The notes under the pieces: model-generated
Told to the model about the DNA's origin: nothing
The model's database searches: none
The model's input: the letters and a program-made list of their open reading frames with translations, nothing else
Shown: piece by piece, positions 49,855 through 57,772 of the stretch
Layout of the letters: every line of letters begins with the position of its first letter
How positions within the stretch are numbered: the first letter of the stretch is position 1
Program-made: the position numbers and the translations under genes
Assembly: GCA_020632755.1 (NCBI GenBank)
Contig: JACKEY010000006.1
Coordinates: forward strand, 1 to 64,000
Direction: 5' to 3'
Origin: Alphaproteobacteria bacterium
Lineage (GTDB): Bacteria; Myxococcota_A; UBA796; UBA2385
Length of the DNA stretch: 64,000 nucleotides

Positions 49855-50856
49855 TCAGTCGGCCAGGGCGGCGACGAAGGCGTCGGCCCGGTCGACGGTC
49901 AGCGCGATGCGGCGGGCCGTGCGCACCAGACCGAACGGGCCCTGGACGTCGACGGGTCCGTCGAGGACGAGCAGCACGGTGTCGCCGCCGGGCAGGCCCA
50001 GGGACAGGACATCGTCGGCGTCTGGCGCCTCGGGGAGTCGCTGGGCCGAGAGGATGCGCGCCAGCGGGATGGCAACGGACCAACGCAGGCCGATCTCCAG
50101 GTGCAGCAGACGGTCGTCGATGCGCAGCGGCGTCAGCCGCAGGGCGTGCAGGTCACCGAGCAGCCACAGCGCTCCGTAGGCGGCGACGAGGCCGTGCAGG
50201 CCGGCGGCCAGGGGCGACCAGCTGGACAGCAGCAGGTGCAGGGCCACGCCCTCGGCGGCGACCAGGAACAGCAGGACGCCGGCCAGGGCCGGCCACTGGC
50301 TCTCCCGGTGGATCGAGAAGTCGCGCCCGGGACGCAGCGTCGGGGCGGGCCGGAACCAGCCGACGGCGGCCAGCGCCAGCAGGGTGAGCTCGGTGGCGGC
50401 TGCCTGGGCCAGCACCGGGGGCAGGGCGGTCTGCAGGGCGCGGGACAGGGCCCGGTGTGGGGAGGCGCCTGCCGCGCGCTGCCTCCGCCATGCGGCGCGC
50501 ATCCGGCCCAGGCGCGACAGGGCCATGGCGGCCAGCGAGAGCTCGGCCAGGGCCGCCAACGCCGCCAGGACCGACACCATCGCGCCTGCGTCGGGGAGGA
50601 GCAGCCGCGCCGCGAGCAGGTGCAGGGCGACCAGCCCGATGGCGGTGCGCAGGCGGGCGATGCCCGGCCGCACCAGGGTCCACCAGAACCACAGGACCGA
50701 AGTCAGCGTGAGGTCGATGATGACCGCGACCGACGCCACGGTCGGCTCGATGGCGCCCAGCGCACCTGACGCCAGGGCGACGCAGGCGGCGTACAGGGCG
50801 GCCATGCCGACCAGGAACACGGCGACGCGGGGACCGGGACGGACAGCGGCGGTCAC
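49855..50856 (-). CDS. Integral membrane protein of unknown function
   Basis: This 333-residue protein has about six to seven hydrophobic helices in the first 245 residues. A cytoplasmic-looking C-terminal segment of ~85 residues (LHLEIGLRWSVAIPLARI, VLLVLDGPVDVQGPFG) resembles a PH-like domain seen in some bacterial membrane proteins. No family is named with confidence. It starts with GTG. It lies 39 bp upstream of the large secreted protein gene on the same strand and could be co-transcribed. Confidence 0.65.
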   Translation of the reverse strand: MTAAVRPGPRVAVFLVGMAALYAACVALASGALGAIEPTVASVAVIIDLTLTSVLWFWWTLVRPGIARLRTAIGLVALHLLAARLLLPDAGAMVSVLAALAALAELSLAAMALSRLGRMRAAWRRQRAAGASPHRALSRALQTALPPVLAQAAATELTLLALAAVGWFRPAPTLRPGRDFSIHRESQWPALAGVLLFLVAAEGVALHLLLSSWSPLAAGLHGLVAAYGALWLLGDLHALRLTPLRIDDRLLHLEIGLRWSVAIPLARILSAQRLPEAPDADDVLSLGLPGGDTVLLVLDGPVDVQGPFGLVRTARRIALTVDRADAFVAALAD

Positions 50857-50883
50857 CAGGACTCCCGGGCGGGTGGTCCTAAC

Positions 50884-51384
50884 TCAGTCGTCGTCCTCGC
50901 CGAGCTCCTCCTCCTCGCCGTGCTCCTCCTCTGCGCCGCCCTCGCCGCCCTTCGCCCGCGGCACACCGGCGAGGGTCGCGTCGAGCCCGGCGGCCAGGGT
51001 CTTCCGCTCCTGGTCCGTCAGCCGCGCGTCCGGGTGCATCAGGGTGTAGTAGGCCGGCGGCATCTCGCCCTCGAGCACCGCCTCGCCCGCCTCGTGGGCA
51101 TCGCGCTGGGGCTGGTCGAGCTCGCTGAGGTTGAGCTTGGAGCGGCCCTCGTCGACGTGGTGGCGGACCACCCAGGCGACCGGCGCCACGTAGCCGTACC
51201 AGGGGGTCGACCCCTGGTTGCTGTGGCAGTCCATGCAGGCGCGCTCGGCCAGGGCCTGGGTCTCGGGACGGTCCCAGGCAGGCGCCTGCGTGACCGGTGG
51301 GTGGGTGGGCCGGTAGGGCACCACCTGGATCAGGGCGAAGACGACCGCCAGCGCGGCCAGGAGCTTGGGGAGAAGACGTCGCAT
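50884..51384 (-). CDS. Membrane-anchored heme-binding domain protein
   Basis: The 166-residue product has one N-terminal transmembrane helix (LLAALAVVFALIQVV) and a heme-binding domain with a single CMDCH motif in a characteristic context (ACMDCHSNQGSTPWYGYVAPVAWVVRHHVDEGRSKLN). This corresponds to the haem-binding domain family also seen in Bacteroidota. The C-terminal tail is very acidic (Glu/Asp run). It likely carries an electron or senses redox state in the periplasm. It is divergent from the LuxR-type regulator. Confidence 0.8.
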   Translation of the reverse strand: MRRLLPKLLAALAVVFALIQVVPYRPTHPPVTQAPAWDRPETQALAERACMDCHSNQGSTPWYGYVAPVAWVVRHHVDEGRSKLNLSELDQPQRDAHEAGEAVLEGEMPPAYYTLMHPDARLTDQERKTLAAGLDATLAGVPRAKGGEGGAEEEHGEEEELGEDDD

Positions 51385-51434
51385 GGTGCCTCCAGGGTGT
51401 GCTGCATAGAGAACCCCGCGCCGCCCGGGAGGCC

Positions 51435-51923
51435 ATGCGTCAGATGACGGAACCAGACGAGAACGTCGTGGCCGCGGTGATCTTCACTGGCGTCGCGCTG
51501 TTGGTCGGAACCGACCTGTTGGCGGATGCCGGGTCGGGTGCGGCCGACCTGCACCTGGGGGCGGAAGCGCTCGCGACCGTCCTGGCGCTGCTCGGCGCCG
51601 GCCGGTTCTACCGCCGGGCCCGGCGGGCGCGGGCCGAGGCCGTGGCGTGGCGGGCCCAGGCCGAGGAGCTGCTCGCCGGTGTGGGGCGGTCGGTCGAGGT
51701 GCGGTTCCAGGCCTGGGGCCTGTCCGAGGCCGAGTCCGAGGTCGCGCTCCTGCTGCTCAAGGGCCTGTCCTTCAAGGAGATCGCGGCGGTGCGGGAGACC
51801 AGCGAGCGCACCAGTCGCGAGCAGGCACGGGCCGTCTACAAGAAGGCCGGGGTCGCCGGCCGCGCCGAGCTGTCTGCCTGGTTCATCGAGGACCTGCTGC
51901 CGCCCGCCGACGCGCGCGACTGA
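51435..51923 (+). CDS. Membrane LuxR-type HTH regulator
   Basis: The 162-residue product has two predicted N-terminal transmembrane helices (VVAAVIFTGVALLVG and LATVLALLGAGRFY), a short coiled coil and a C-terminal LuxR-type helix-turn-helix (LSEAESEVALLLLKGLSFKEI, then REQARAVYKKAG). It has no receiver or ligand-binding domain. The ATG at 51435 sits only two bases after GGAGG; the ATG at 51444 is a plausible alternative. The divergent heme-binding protein gene is a natural candidate target or partner, by position only. Confidence 0.78.
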   Translation: MRQMTEPDENVVAAVIFTGVALLVGTDLLADAGSGAADLHLGAEALATVLALLGAGRFYRRARRARAEAVAWRAQAEELLAGVGRSVEVRFQAWGLSEAESEVALLLLKGLSFKEIAAVRETSERTSREQARAVYKKAGVAGRAELSAWFIEDLLPPADARD

Positions 51924-51972
51924 CGCGCCGGCCCCTGCGGGCCGTCGCTCGCTCCCCGCCCCCTGACACACG

Positions 51973-52004
51973 AAACCCCCGCTGCCCGAAGGCAGCGGGG
52001 GTTT
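51973..52004. terminator. Strong bidirectional intrinsic terminator
   Basis: A 14-bp perfect stem (AAACCCCCGCTGCC / GGCAGCGGGGGTTT) closes a CGAA/TTCG tetraloop, with T-rich flanks on both strands. It serves the LuxR gene from the left and the tRNA-Pro transcript from the right. It is the clearest terminator in the window. Confidence 0.9.
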
Positions 52005-52011
52005 GTGGTCG

Positions 52012-52088
<77 letters not shown>

Positions 52089-52171
52089 AACACCCGGCGG
52101 GTTTAAGAAGCTGGGGCGTCACCGTCAAGGCGTTCTGGGGGCGTCGGCGCGGTCGGCCGTGAGAACGACCC

Positions 52172-52714
52172 TCAGAACCGTCCTTCGGGGTCCAGCTCGT
52201 CGCGGAGCTCCAGGATGCGGTCCCGCAGGGTCTGCACGCGGTCCAGGGCGTCGCGGATGCGCCCGGCGTCGACCCCTTCGTCGGCACTGCCGGCGCCCTT
52301 GGTCAGCACCCGGCGCGCACCGGCGATGGTGTAGCCCTCGTCGTGCAGCAGGCGCTTGATGCGGAAGAAGCGCGACAGGTCGCGCTTGCGGTACAGCCGC
52401 TGGCCGGAGCTGCTCCGGTGCGGCTTCATGCGGAATTCGCTCTCCCAGTAGCGGAGCACGTGGGCGTCCACGCCCACCAGCTGCGCCACCTCGCCGATGC
52501 GGAAGTAGAGCTTGTCCGGGACGTCCGCCATCCCGGCTTCTTCGTCCTCGCCCTCGCCGTCGTCCCCGTCGGGGTCCGGCAGGTCGGTGGGATCGGGCAG
52601 GAGATCGCCGTCGTCGTCGGCCGCGGTGGCCGCGGGCGCGCGCACCGGCGCATCGTCGGCGCCAGCCGCTTCGAGGGCGCGGGTCATGGCGTCGCTCGGG
52701 ATGCGGCGGGCCAT
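52172..52714 (-). CDS. MerR-family transcriptional regulator
   Basis: The 180-residue product has a disordered acidic N-terminus (~1-60) followed by a MerR winged-helix domain (YFRIGEVAQLVGVDAHVLRY, then RSSSGQRLYRKRDLSRF) and a coiled-coil tail. No metal-binding cysteines are present, so it is not a heavy-metal sensor. It is the MerR-type protein typically encoded directly after ihfA in proteobacteria; its regulon is unknown. It starts one base after the ihfA stop. Confidence 0.88.
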   Translation of the reverse strand: MARRIPSDAMTRALEAAGADDAPVRAPAATAADDDGDLLPDPTDLPDPDGDDGEGEDEEAGMADVPDKLYFRIGEVAQLVGVDAHVLRYWESEFRMKPHRSSSGQRLYRKRDLSRFFRIKRLLHDEGYTIAGARRVLTKGAGSADEGVDAGRIRDALDRVQTLRDRILELRDELDPEGRF

Positions 52715-52715
52715 C

Positions 52716-53012
52716 TCAGCCGTCCTCGTTGAGCTGGGAACGCAGCACCGGCGAGGTCTTCCACGACAACACGCGGCGCCGCGCGATGACGATGGACTCG
52801 TTGGTCTGGGGGTTGCGCCCCTTTCGCGCGGACTTGTCGCTGACCGACCACTGGCCGAAGCCCGAGATCTTGACCTTGTCCCCGGCCACCAGCGTGTCGC
52901 ACAGGATGTCGAAGACGTCGACCACGACCTCTCCGGCTTCCTTCTTCGTCAGGCCCACGTGGCGATGCAGGTGCTCGACGAGGCGGGCCTTCGTCAGGGT
53001 GTCGTCGGACAT
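52716..53012 (-). CDS. ihfA: Integration host factor alpha-type subunit
   Basis: This 98-residue HU/IHF-fold protein contains LTKARLVEHLHRHVGLTKKE, the DNA-wedge region KISGFGQWSV, and RKGRNPQTNESIVI. Genomic position before the MerR gene and tRNA-Pro supports IHF-alpha rather than HU. It bends DNA at specific sites as a heterodimer. The partner IhfB is not in this window. The start is 32 bp after the lipoprotein stop. Confidence 0.88.
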   Translation of the reverse strand: MSDDTLTKARLVEHLHRHVGLTKKEAGEVVVDVFDILCDTLVAGDKVKISGFGQWSVSDKSARKGRNPQTNESIVIARRRVLSWKTSPVLRSQLNEDG

Positions 53013-53044
53013 GTCCGGCTCCGTGCGGGGATGGGGGACAGAGT

Positions 53045-53527
53045 CTACCCCCCGGTGTCGTCGCCACCCGAGCTGCTGCCGTCCGCGTCGTCGTCCCCGT
53101 CGATGTCCCAGGCCCGGACGGTGAGCGTGTCTTCGCGCTCTTCGCCCTCCGTCCCGGTGGACACGATGGTGAGCTTCCAGACGCCTTCGTCAGCGCTGTC
53201 CTGGTCGAGCTCGAACTCGTCTTCGCCCCGACCGGGGGACTGCAGCCGGACCGAGACGCGGTCGACGATCTGCTCCCAGTCGTTGAAGATCTCGACGACG
53301 ATGGCGTGCTCGGTGCCGAGGGGACCGCCGCCCGGATCGACCTCGACCTGTCCCACCACGACCTCTCCGGTCGAGCTGGTCAGGTCGGCGACGACGGGGT
53401 CCAGCACGTCGTCGATGCCGACCTGGATCGTGACCTGGTCGGCATCGCCATTGAACTGGCTGTAGGTGATCTCCTCGTCCTTCTTGCAGGCGAGGAGCAG
53501 GGTCACCAGGGCCAGCGCGTGCATCAT
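53045..53527 (-). CDS. Small lipoprotein inserted between rplT and ihfA
   Basis: The 160-residue product has a minimal lipoprotein signal (HALALVTLLLAC) followed by KKDEE. It then has a ~120-residue beta-rich domain that looks Ig-like (VTIQVGIDDV, AIVVEIFNDW, VWKLTIVSTGTEG) and an Asp/Gly/Ser tail. No family is recognised. Its ATG shares one base with the rplT stop (TGATG), so it is translated with the ribosomal genes. It sits where pheS-pheT lie in most proteobacterial versions of this operon. Confidence 0.75.
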   Translation of the reverse strand: MMHALALVTLLLACKKDEEITYSQFNGDADQVTIQVGIDDVLDPVVADLTSSTGEVVVGQVEVDPGGGPLGTEHAIVVEIFNDWEQIVDRVSVRLQSPGRGEDEFELDQDSADEGVWKLTIVSTGTEGEEREDTLTVRAWDIDGDDDADGSSSGGDDTGG

Positions 53528-53898
53528 CAAGCTGCGGCGGCCTGCGCCACGGCGGCCTGCGCCTGCTCGACGAGGGCGTCGAAGGCGGTCGGCTCGTGGA
53601 TGGCGAGCTCGGAGAGCTGCTTGCGGTTCAGCTCGCTGCCCATCAGGGTGAGGCCGTGCATGAACTGGCTGTAGCTCATGCCGCGCTGCTTGGTGGCGGC
53701 GCCGATGCGGGTGATCCAGAGCTGGCGGAAGGCCCGCTTCTTCTGCTTCCGGCCGGCGAAGGCGTAGGCCTTCGCCTTCATCACGGCCTGGTGGGCCTGA
53801 CGGCGGGTGTTCTTGCGGGCGCTGAAGAAACCCTTGGCGCGGGCGAAGAGCTTCTTGGTGCGGGTCTTGCGGATCTGAGCGCGCTTGATGCGGGCCAT
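53527..53898 (-). CDS. rplT: 50S ribosomal protein L20
   Basis: This 123-residue L20 starts MARIKRAQIRKTRTKKLFAR and carries GMSYSQFMHGL and LNRKQLSELA. It binds 23S rRNA early in assembly and, in other bacteria, represses its own operon by binding the mRNA. The gene follows rpmI after 104 bp containing a small hairpin. A clear GGAG precedes the ATG. Confidence 0.97.
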   Translation of the reverse strand: MARIKRAQIRKTRTKKLFARAKGFFSARKNTRRQAHQAVMKAKAYAFAGRKQKKRAFRQLWITRIGAATKQRGMSYSQFMHGLTLMGSELNRKQLSELAIHEPTAFDALVEQAQAAVAQAAAA

Positions 53899-53974
53899 GG
53901 TCGACTCCTTCGGTGACCGCTTCCCGGTCCCGGCTGGGGACGGTGGCGGTGGGTCGTTGGGGGTGGGGGGAGGA

Positions 53975-53991
53975 CCGGACGTCGGGTCCGG
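53975..53991 (-). other. Small hairpin in the rpmI-rplT spacer
   Basis: CCGGAC and GTCCGG form a six-bp stem with a five-base loop about a dozen bases after the rpmI stop. The spacer (53899-54002) is otherwise G/T-rich on the plus strand. It may be part of a leader structure for rplT control, but no L20-binding motif is demonstrable by eye. Confidence 0.3.
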
Positions 53992-54002
53992 CCCGGGGGC
54001 TG

Positions 54003-54203
54003 TCAGCCGCCGACGCCGAGCAGGCGGCGGGCGAGCTTCGCGTCACGCTCGTCGAGCGTGCCCGCGTGACGCAGCTTGCGCTTGGTCGTCTTGGGCATGT
54101 GCTCGTTGATGTGGCGCATCTTGGCGTGCTTGAACTTGACCTTGCCCTTGGCGGTCAGCTTGAAGCGCTTCTTGGCCCCGGAGTGGGTCTTCATCTTGGA
54201 CAC
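54003..54203 (-). CDS. rpmI: 50S ribosomal protein L35
   Basis: This 66-residue, very basic protein has the L35 signature KMKTHSGAKKRFKLTAKGK and RHINEHMPKTTKRKLR. It is a component of the large ribosomal subunit, encoded between infC and rplT as in nearly all bacteria. It starts 43 bp after the infC stop, behind GGGAGC. Confidence 0.97.
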   Translation of the reverse strand: MSKMKTHSGAKKRFKLTAKGKVKFKHAKMRHINEHMPKTTKRKLRHAGTLDERDAKLARRLLGVGG

Positions 54204-54246
54204 GGGATGCTCCCTGGTTGCCGTCGGGTGGACGGGCGGAATTCGT

Positions 54247-54798
54247 TCAGCTGGTCTTTCGGGGGGCGAGGATCATGAACATCTGGCGCCCTTCCATGTT
54301 CGGCTGGGTCTCGATGAGCGCGATGTCTTCGCAGTCCTTGGCCAGCTCGCGGCAGCGCTCGTCGCCGATGTTCCGGTGGGCCATCTCGCGGCCGCGGAAG
54401 CGCACGGTGACCTTGACCTTGTCGCCGGCCTCGATGAACCGGCGCGCGTGCTTGAGCTTGACCTCGTAGTCGTGCACGTCCGTCTTGGGACGGAGCTTCA
54501 CTTCCTTGATGGACACGGTCGCCTGCTTCTTGCGCGCGACAGCGTCCTTCTTCTTCTTCTCGTACTTGATCTTGCCGAAGTCCCCGAGGCGGCAGACGGG
54601 CGGCCGGGCGTTGGGGGCGACCTCGATCAGATCGACACCGCGTTCCTTCGCCATCTCGATGGCGTCTTCCGTCATGAACTGGCCGAGCTTGTTCCCTTCC
54701 TCGTCGATGACGAGGACGCGGGGGGCGCGGATGCGATCGTTGACCCGCGGGCCAACTGGCTCGGGGACGACGCCACGACGGGTGCGGGGTCGGCGCAA
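54247..54798 (-). CDS. infC: Translation initiation factor IF-3, TTG start
   Basis: The 183-residue protein has the IF-3 N-domain (NDRIRAPRVLVIDEEGNKLG, then NARPPVCRLGDFGKIKYE) and C-domain (IKEVKLRPKTDVHDYEVKLK ... NMEGRQMFMILAPRK). It prevents premature subunit joining and checks start codons. Many infC genes use rare start codons and are autoregulated. Here the in-frame start is a TTG (complement 54796-54798), five bases after GGAG. An overlapping ATT is out of frame. An alternative is initiation later, near VNDRIR. Confidence 0.92.
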   Translation of the reverse strand: MRRPRTRRGVVPEPVGPRVNDRIRAPRVLVIDEEGNKLGQFMTEDAIEMAKERGVDLIEVAPNARPPVCRLGDFGKIKYEKKKKDAVARKKQATVSIKEVKLRPKTDVHDYEVKLKHARRFIEAGDKVKVTVRFRGREMAHRNIGDERCRELAKDCEDIALIETQPNMEGRQMFMILAPRKTS

Positions 54799-54866
54799 TG
54801 GGACTCCGGAGAGAAGAGGAGGGGCGACCTTATCCGATCGAGCGGAGGGTCCTTGGAAACGCGCCA

Positions 54867-54897
54867 CTCCCCGCGACCCTTGCCGGGCCGCGGGGAG
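54867..54897 (-). terminator. Hairpin between tRNA-Val and infC
   Basis: A nine-bp perfect stem (CTCCCCGCG / CGCGGGGAG) encloses a 13-base loop that can itself pair. It lies 12 bases after the tRNA-Val gene and before infC. There is no T tract, so it may be a processing or attenuating element rather than a full terminator. Confidence 0.4.
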
Positions 54898-54908
54898 CGG
54901 GGGGAGAG

Positions 54909-54983
54909 TGGTAGGCGTGGGCGGACTTGAACCGCCGACCCCCGCCGTGTCAGGACGGTGCTCTCCCACTGAGCTACACGCCT
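54909..54983 (-). tRNA. tRNA-Val (anticodon GAC)
   Basis: The complementary strand folds as a cloverleaf. The acceptor is AGGCGTG / CACGCCT with discriminator A and encoded CCA, and the D arm is GCTC-GAGC. The anticodon stem CCGTC / GGCGG contains one G-U pair and encloses loop CTGACAC (anticodon GAC). The T arm is GGCGG-TTCAAGT-CCGCC. It is transcribed toward infC and may lie in that operon's leader. Confidence 0.93.
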
Positions 54984-55021
54984 ACAGAGCCTCCGGCGTT
55001 TATTGGGCCGCCGAGACGGCG

Positions 55022-55687
55022 TCAAGGCGAAGGGAGAAGATCGCGCCGCGGGGGCACGGGGCCCAGGGCGACCGCCAGGGCGGGGCCCAGGGACGCCGCC
55101 GCCTGCTCGGGCGAAGGCGCCGTCCCGCGCAGGGCGAGGACGCTGGTCACGCCGCCGTCGGTCGGGGCCACGCCGCAGGGGCTGAACAAGGAGAAGGCCG
55201 CCAGGTCGGGGCACAGGTTCAGCGCCAGGCCGTGTATGGACACCCCCTGGTGGATGTGCAGGCCCACGGCGCAGATCTTGTCGCGGCCGGCCCACACTCC
55301 GGGCAGGCCCGGCCGCGGCGCGGCGGCCACGCCGAGCCCGTCGAGCCAGGCGGCCACGGTGTCCTGGATGCGGTCGACCAGCACCCGTGGGCCCAGCCGG
55401 CGGCCCTCGACGTCGATCAGGAAGTAGGCCACCAGCTGGCCCGGGCCGTGCCAGGTCGCCAGCCCGCCCCGCTCGGTGGGCACCACCGGGATGCCCCGGG
55501 CCGCCAGCCCGACGACATCCAGTCCGGGCACCGCCCGCTTCCCGGTCGTCACGACCGGGTCGTGCTCGAGCAGCCACAGCGCCTCGTCCGCGCGTCCGGC
55601 GACGATCGCCTCGCGCCGGGCCCGCTGCTCCGCCAGGGCGTCGGCGTAGGGCAGCCGTCCCCGCCACTGCCAGGCGAGGGTGCTCAC
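55022..55687 (-). CDS. lipB: Octanoyltransferase LipB
   Basis: This 221-residue enzyme moves octanoyl from acyl-carrier protein to lipoyl domains. RGGLATWHGPGQLVAY, DKICAVGLHIHQGVSIHG (catalytic Lys) and LFSPCGVAPTDGGVTS (catalytic Cys) are all present. The GTG start overlaps the stop of the AI-2E transporter gene (GTGA). lipA is not in the window. The product is cytoplasmic. Confidence 0.93.
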   Translation of the reverse strand: MSTLAWQWRGRLPYADALAEQRARREAIVAGRADEALWLLEHDPVVTTGKRAVPGLDVVGLAARGIPVVPTERGGLATWHGPGQLVAYFLIDVEGRRLGPRVLVDRIQDTVAAWLDGLGVAAAPRPGLPGVWAGRDKICAVGLHIHQGVSIHGLALNLCPDLAAFSLFSPCGVAPTDGGVTSVLALRGTAPSPEQAAASLGPALAVALGPVPPRRDLLPSP

Positions 55688-56859
55688 GACGAGCGCTCTC
55701 CCCGGTACACGCTGCTGTTGCGGTACAGGTCGAGCCACTCGGTCCACAGCACCGACAGGGTCGCCGTGACCGGGATGGCCAGCAGCATGCCCCAGATGCC
55801 GAGCAGGCTGCCGCCCACGATGAGCGCGATGATCACGACCAGCGGGTGCAGCCCGACCTTCTCGCCGACGATGCGCGGGGTCAGCACATAGCCCTCGAGG
55901 GCCTGGGCCCCGGCGAAGGTCAGCGCCACCCACAGCAGGTGGATGTCGACGCCGTAGTCGACCACGGCGACCAGCCCGGCCAGCAGCACGCCGACCGCGG
56001 TGCCCAGGTAGGGCACGATGAACAGCGCGCCGGAGAGCATGCCGATGGTCCACGCCATGTCGATGCCGGCGGCCCACAGGCCCAGGCTGTAGACCACGCC
56101 CAGGATCGCGCAGACCGTCAGCTGCCCGCGGATGAACGCCGCCAGCCGCCCGTCGACCTCGACGGCGACGCGGCGGATCCGCGGCCGCAGCGGCACCGGC
56201 ACCAGCTCGTCGATGGCGGCCACGATCCGGTCCCAGTCTCGCAGCAGGTAGAAGGTGAACAGCGGCAACAGGGTCAGGTTGACCACGGCGTTGATGACGC
56301 CCAGGCCTCGCGTGAGCAGTCCCTTGGCCGTCGATGTCGCGATGGCCTGGATGCGCGGCAGGCCCTCTTCGAGCAGCCCCGGGACCTCGTCCTTGATGCC
56401 CTCGACGTCGAGCGGCACGGTGTAGCCGGTGGTCGAGTGGATCCAGGCCGCCAGCGGGGCCACCTGCTGGTCGAGGGTCGCGAAGAAGTCGCTGACCAGC
56501 GCCCCGACCTCGGCCAGCTTGCGCACGAAGGGCGGCACCATCACCACCATCGCGATGGCGGCGCCGCCCAGGAAGGCGCCCAGCACGATGCCGATGCCGA
56601 GCTCGCGGGACAGGCCCCGGGCCTCGAAGCGGTCGACCAGCGGATCCAGGATGTAGGCCAGCCCGGCAGCGGCCACCAGGATGGCGAACACCGGCCACAG
56701 CAGCCACAGCAACAGGCCGCCGACCACCACGAAGGTCGCGGCCCATAGCACCCGGCGTACCCACAGCGAGCGGGCCGCCGTGTCCAGGCCGCCGGGACGG
56801 GCCCGGGACGGCCGCCCGCGGGGGGCGCCGGCCATGCTGGTGCTGCGGCGGCGGATCAT
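55684..56859 (-). CDS. AI-2E family (TqsA/PerM-like) transporter
   Basis: This 391-residue membrane protein has about eight helices, with the family's long periplasmic region (~130-200) and the conserved end GEKVGLHPLVVIIALIVGGSLLGIWGMLLAIPVTA. Members export AI-2 or act as Na+/H+ antiporters or permeases of unknown substrate. The N-terminus is basic (RRRSTS, PRGRPSRARPG). The start overlaps the stop of the LPP20-like gene (ATGA) and the stop overlaps lipB, so the three are coupled. Confidence 0.87.
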   Translation of the reverse strand: MIRRRSTSMAGAPRGRPSRARPGGLDTAARSLWVRRVLWAATFVVVGGLLLWLLWPVFAILVAAAGLAYILDPLVDRFEARGLSRELGIGIVLGAFLGGAAIAMVVMVPPFVRKLAEVGALVSDFFATLDQQVAPLAAWIHSTTGYTVPLDVEGIKDEVPGLLEEGLPRIQAIATSTAKGLLTRGLGVINAVVNLTLLPLFTFYLLRDWDRIVAAIDELVPVPLRPRIRRVAVEVDGRLAAFIRGQLTVCAILGVVYSLGLWAAGIDMAWTIGMLSGALFIVPYLGTAVGVLLAGLVAVVDYGVDIHLLWVALTFAGAQALEGYVLTPRIVGEKVGLHPLVVIIALIVGGSLLGIWGMLLAIPVTATLSVLWTEWLDLYRNSSVYRGERSS

Positions 56860-57722
56860 GGCGCCCCGCCGGTCACGATGACCACCCGCCCCAGCGCGGC
56901 CAGGGCCGCCAGGTCGGGCAGGGACTCGACGGTCCGCGCGCTGGCCGGGTCGAGCACCAGCTCGCCGCCGTGCTGCACGGACGTGGCGACCACCAGCACC
57001 GGCCGGTCGCCGATGCGCTCGATGGCCTGGAGATCGGCCGGATCGGACACGAACAGCACGGGCGGGCCTTCGTCGTAGGCCGCGGGCACCAGCCGCTGGG
57101 CGCCGATCAGGACGGTGCCGGTCGGGGCGGTGATCCGCGGCGCGACACAGGGCTCGAAGGGCAGCGCCCGGGCGTCCACCAGGATGCCCGTCGCTTCTCC
57201 GGGGCCCTCGGGCGCGGGGCCCTGGGCCGACAGGGATCGCAGCGCCGGCCGCAGCCAGCGCCGCAGGTCGAGCTCGGCGGTCAGCTGGACCACGCCGGAG
57301 TCGTGGTAGCGGGTCTCGGTGACCTGCCAGTCCTGGACGCCCTCGGCGAGGCGACGGGACAGGTCGCCCTCGCCCAGCACCAGGTCCGCGGCCAGGGTGT
57401 CGGGGGTGACCCGGACCCGCCGCGCCAGGTCGGCGAAGGCGGGTCGCAGCCGGTCGATGGCGTCCTGTTCCTGGATCTGGCGGTCCATCCAGGCGCCGAC
57501 CTTGCGGTCGCTCTCGCTCTCGACGACCAGCACCAGCCGAGTCCAGTCGATGTGCCCGCCGGGCACCGCCTCGACCACCGGGGCGGGCGAGAGGTCGAGC
57601 TCCTCCGCGCCGGCGTCGCCGGTGGCGACCGGCGCGTTCGCCGCCGGAGCGCCCGCCGCCGGGGCCCCTGCCGCGAGGGAGGGGGCAGAGGTCAACAGCG
57701 CCAGCATCGTCCAGGTGGTCAT
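56856..57722 (-). CDS. Exported LPP20-like protein
   Basis: The 288-residue product has a signal peptide (MLALLTSAPSLAAG) and an Ala/Pro-rich spacer. A domain beginning GGHIDWTRLVLVVES and continuing with two helices and YHDSGVVQLTAELDLRRWL resembles the LPP20/FlgT-like fold of surface lipoproteins, but no lipobox Cys is present. The C-terminal ~110 residues form a second alpha/beta domain. I preferred the ATG at complement 57720-57722, with GGGGAG upstream. An earlier ATG overlapping the dnaE end adds 18 basic residues. Function is unknown. Confidence 0.65.
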   Translation of the reverse strand: MTTWTMLALLTSAPSLAAGAPAAGAPAANAPVATGDAGAEELDLSPAPVVEAVPGGHIDWTRLVLVVESESDRKVGAWMDRQIQEQDAIDRLRPAFADLARRVRVTPDTLAADLVLGEGDLSRRLAEGVQDWQVTETRYHDSGVVQLTAELDLRRWLRPALRSLSAQGPAPEGPGEATGILVDARALPFEPCVAPRITAPTGTVLIGAQRLVPAAYDEGPPVLFVSDPADLQAIERIGDRPVLVVATSVQHGGELVLDPASARTVESLPDLAALAALGRVVIVTGGAP

Positions 57723-57772
57723 CAGGGCTCCCCGCCTCGTTCCAGGCGCCCGCCTCGTCCCGCACTCCCGCG

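Noticed and set aside
54797..54799. ATT as infC start codon, as in E. coli
   Set aside because: The ATT overlapping the TTG is out of frame with the IF-3 coding sequence; the TTG at 54796-54798 is in frame.
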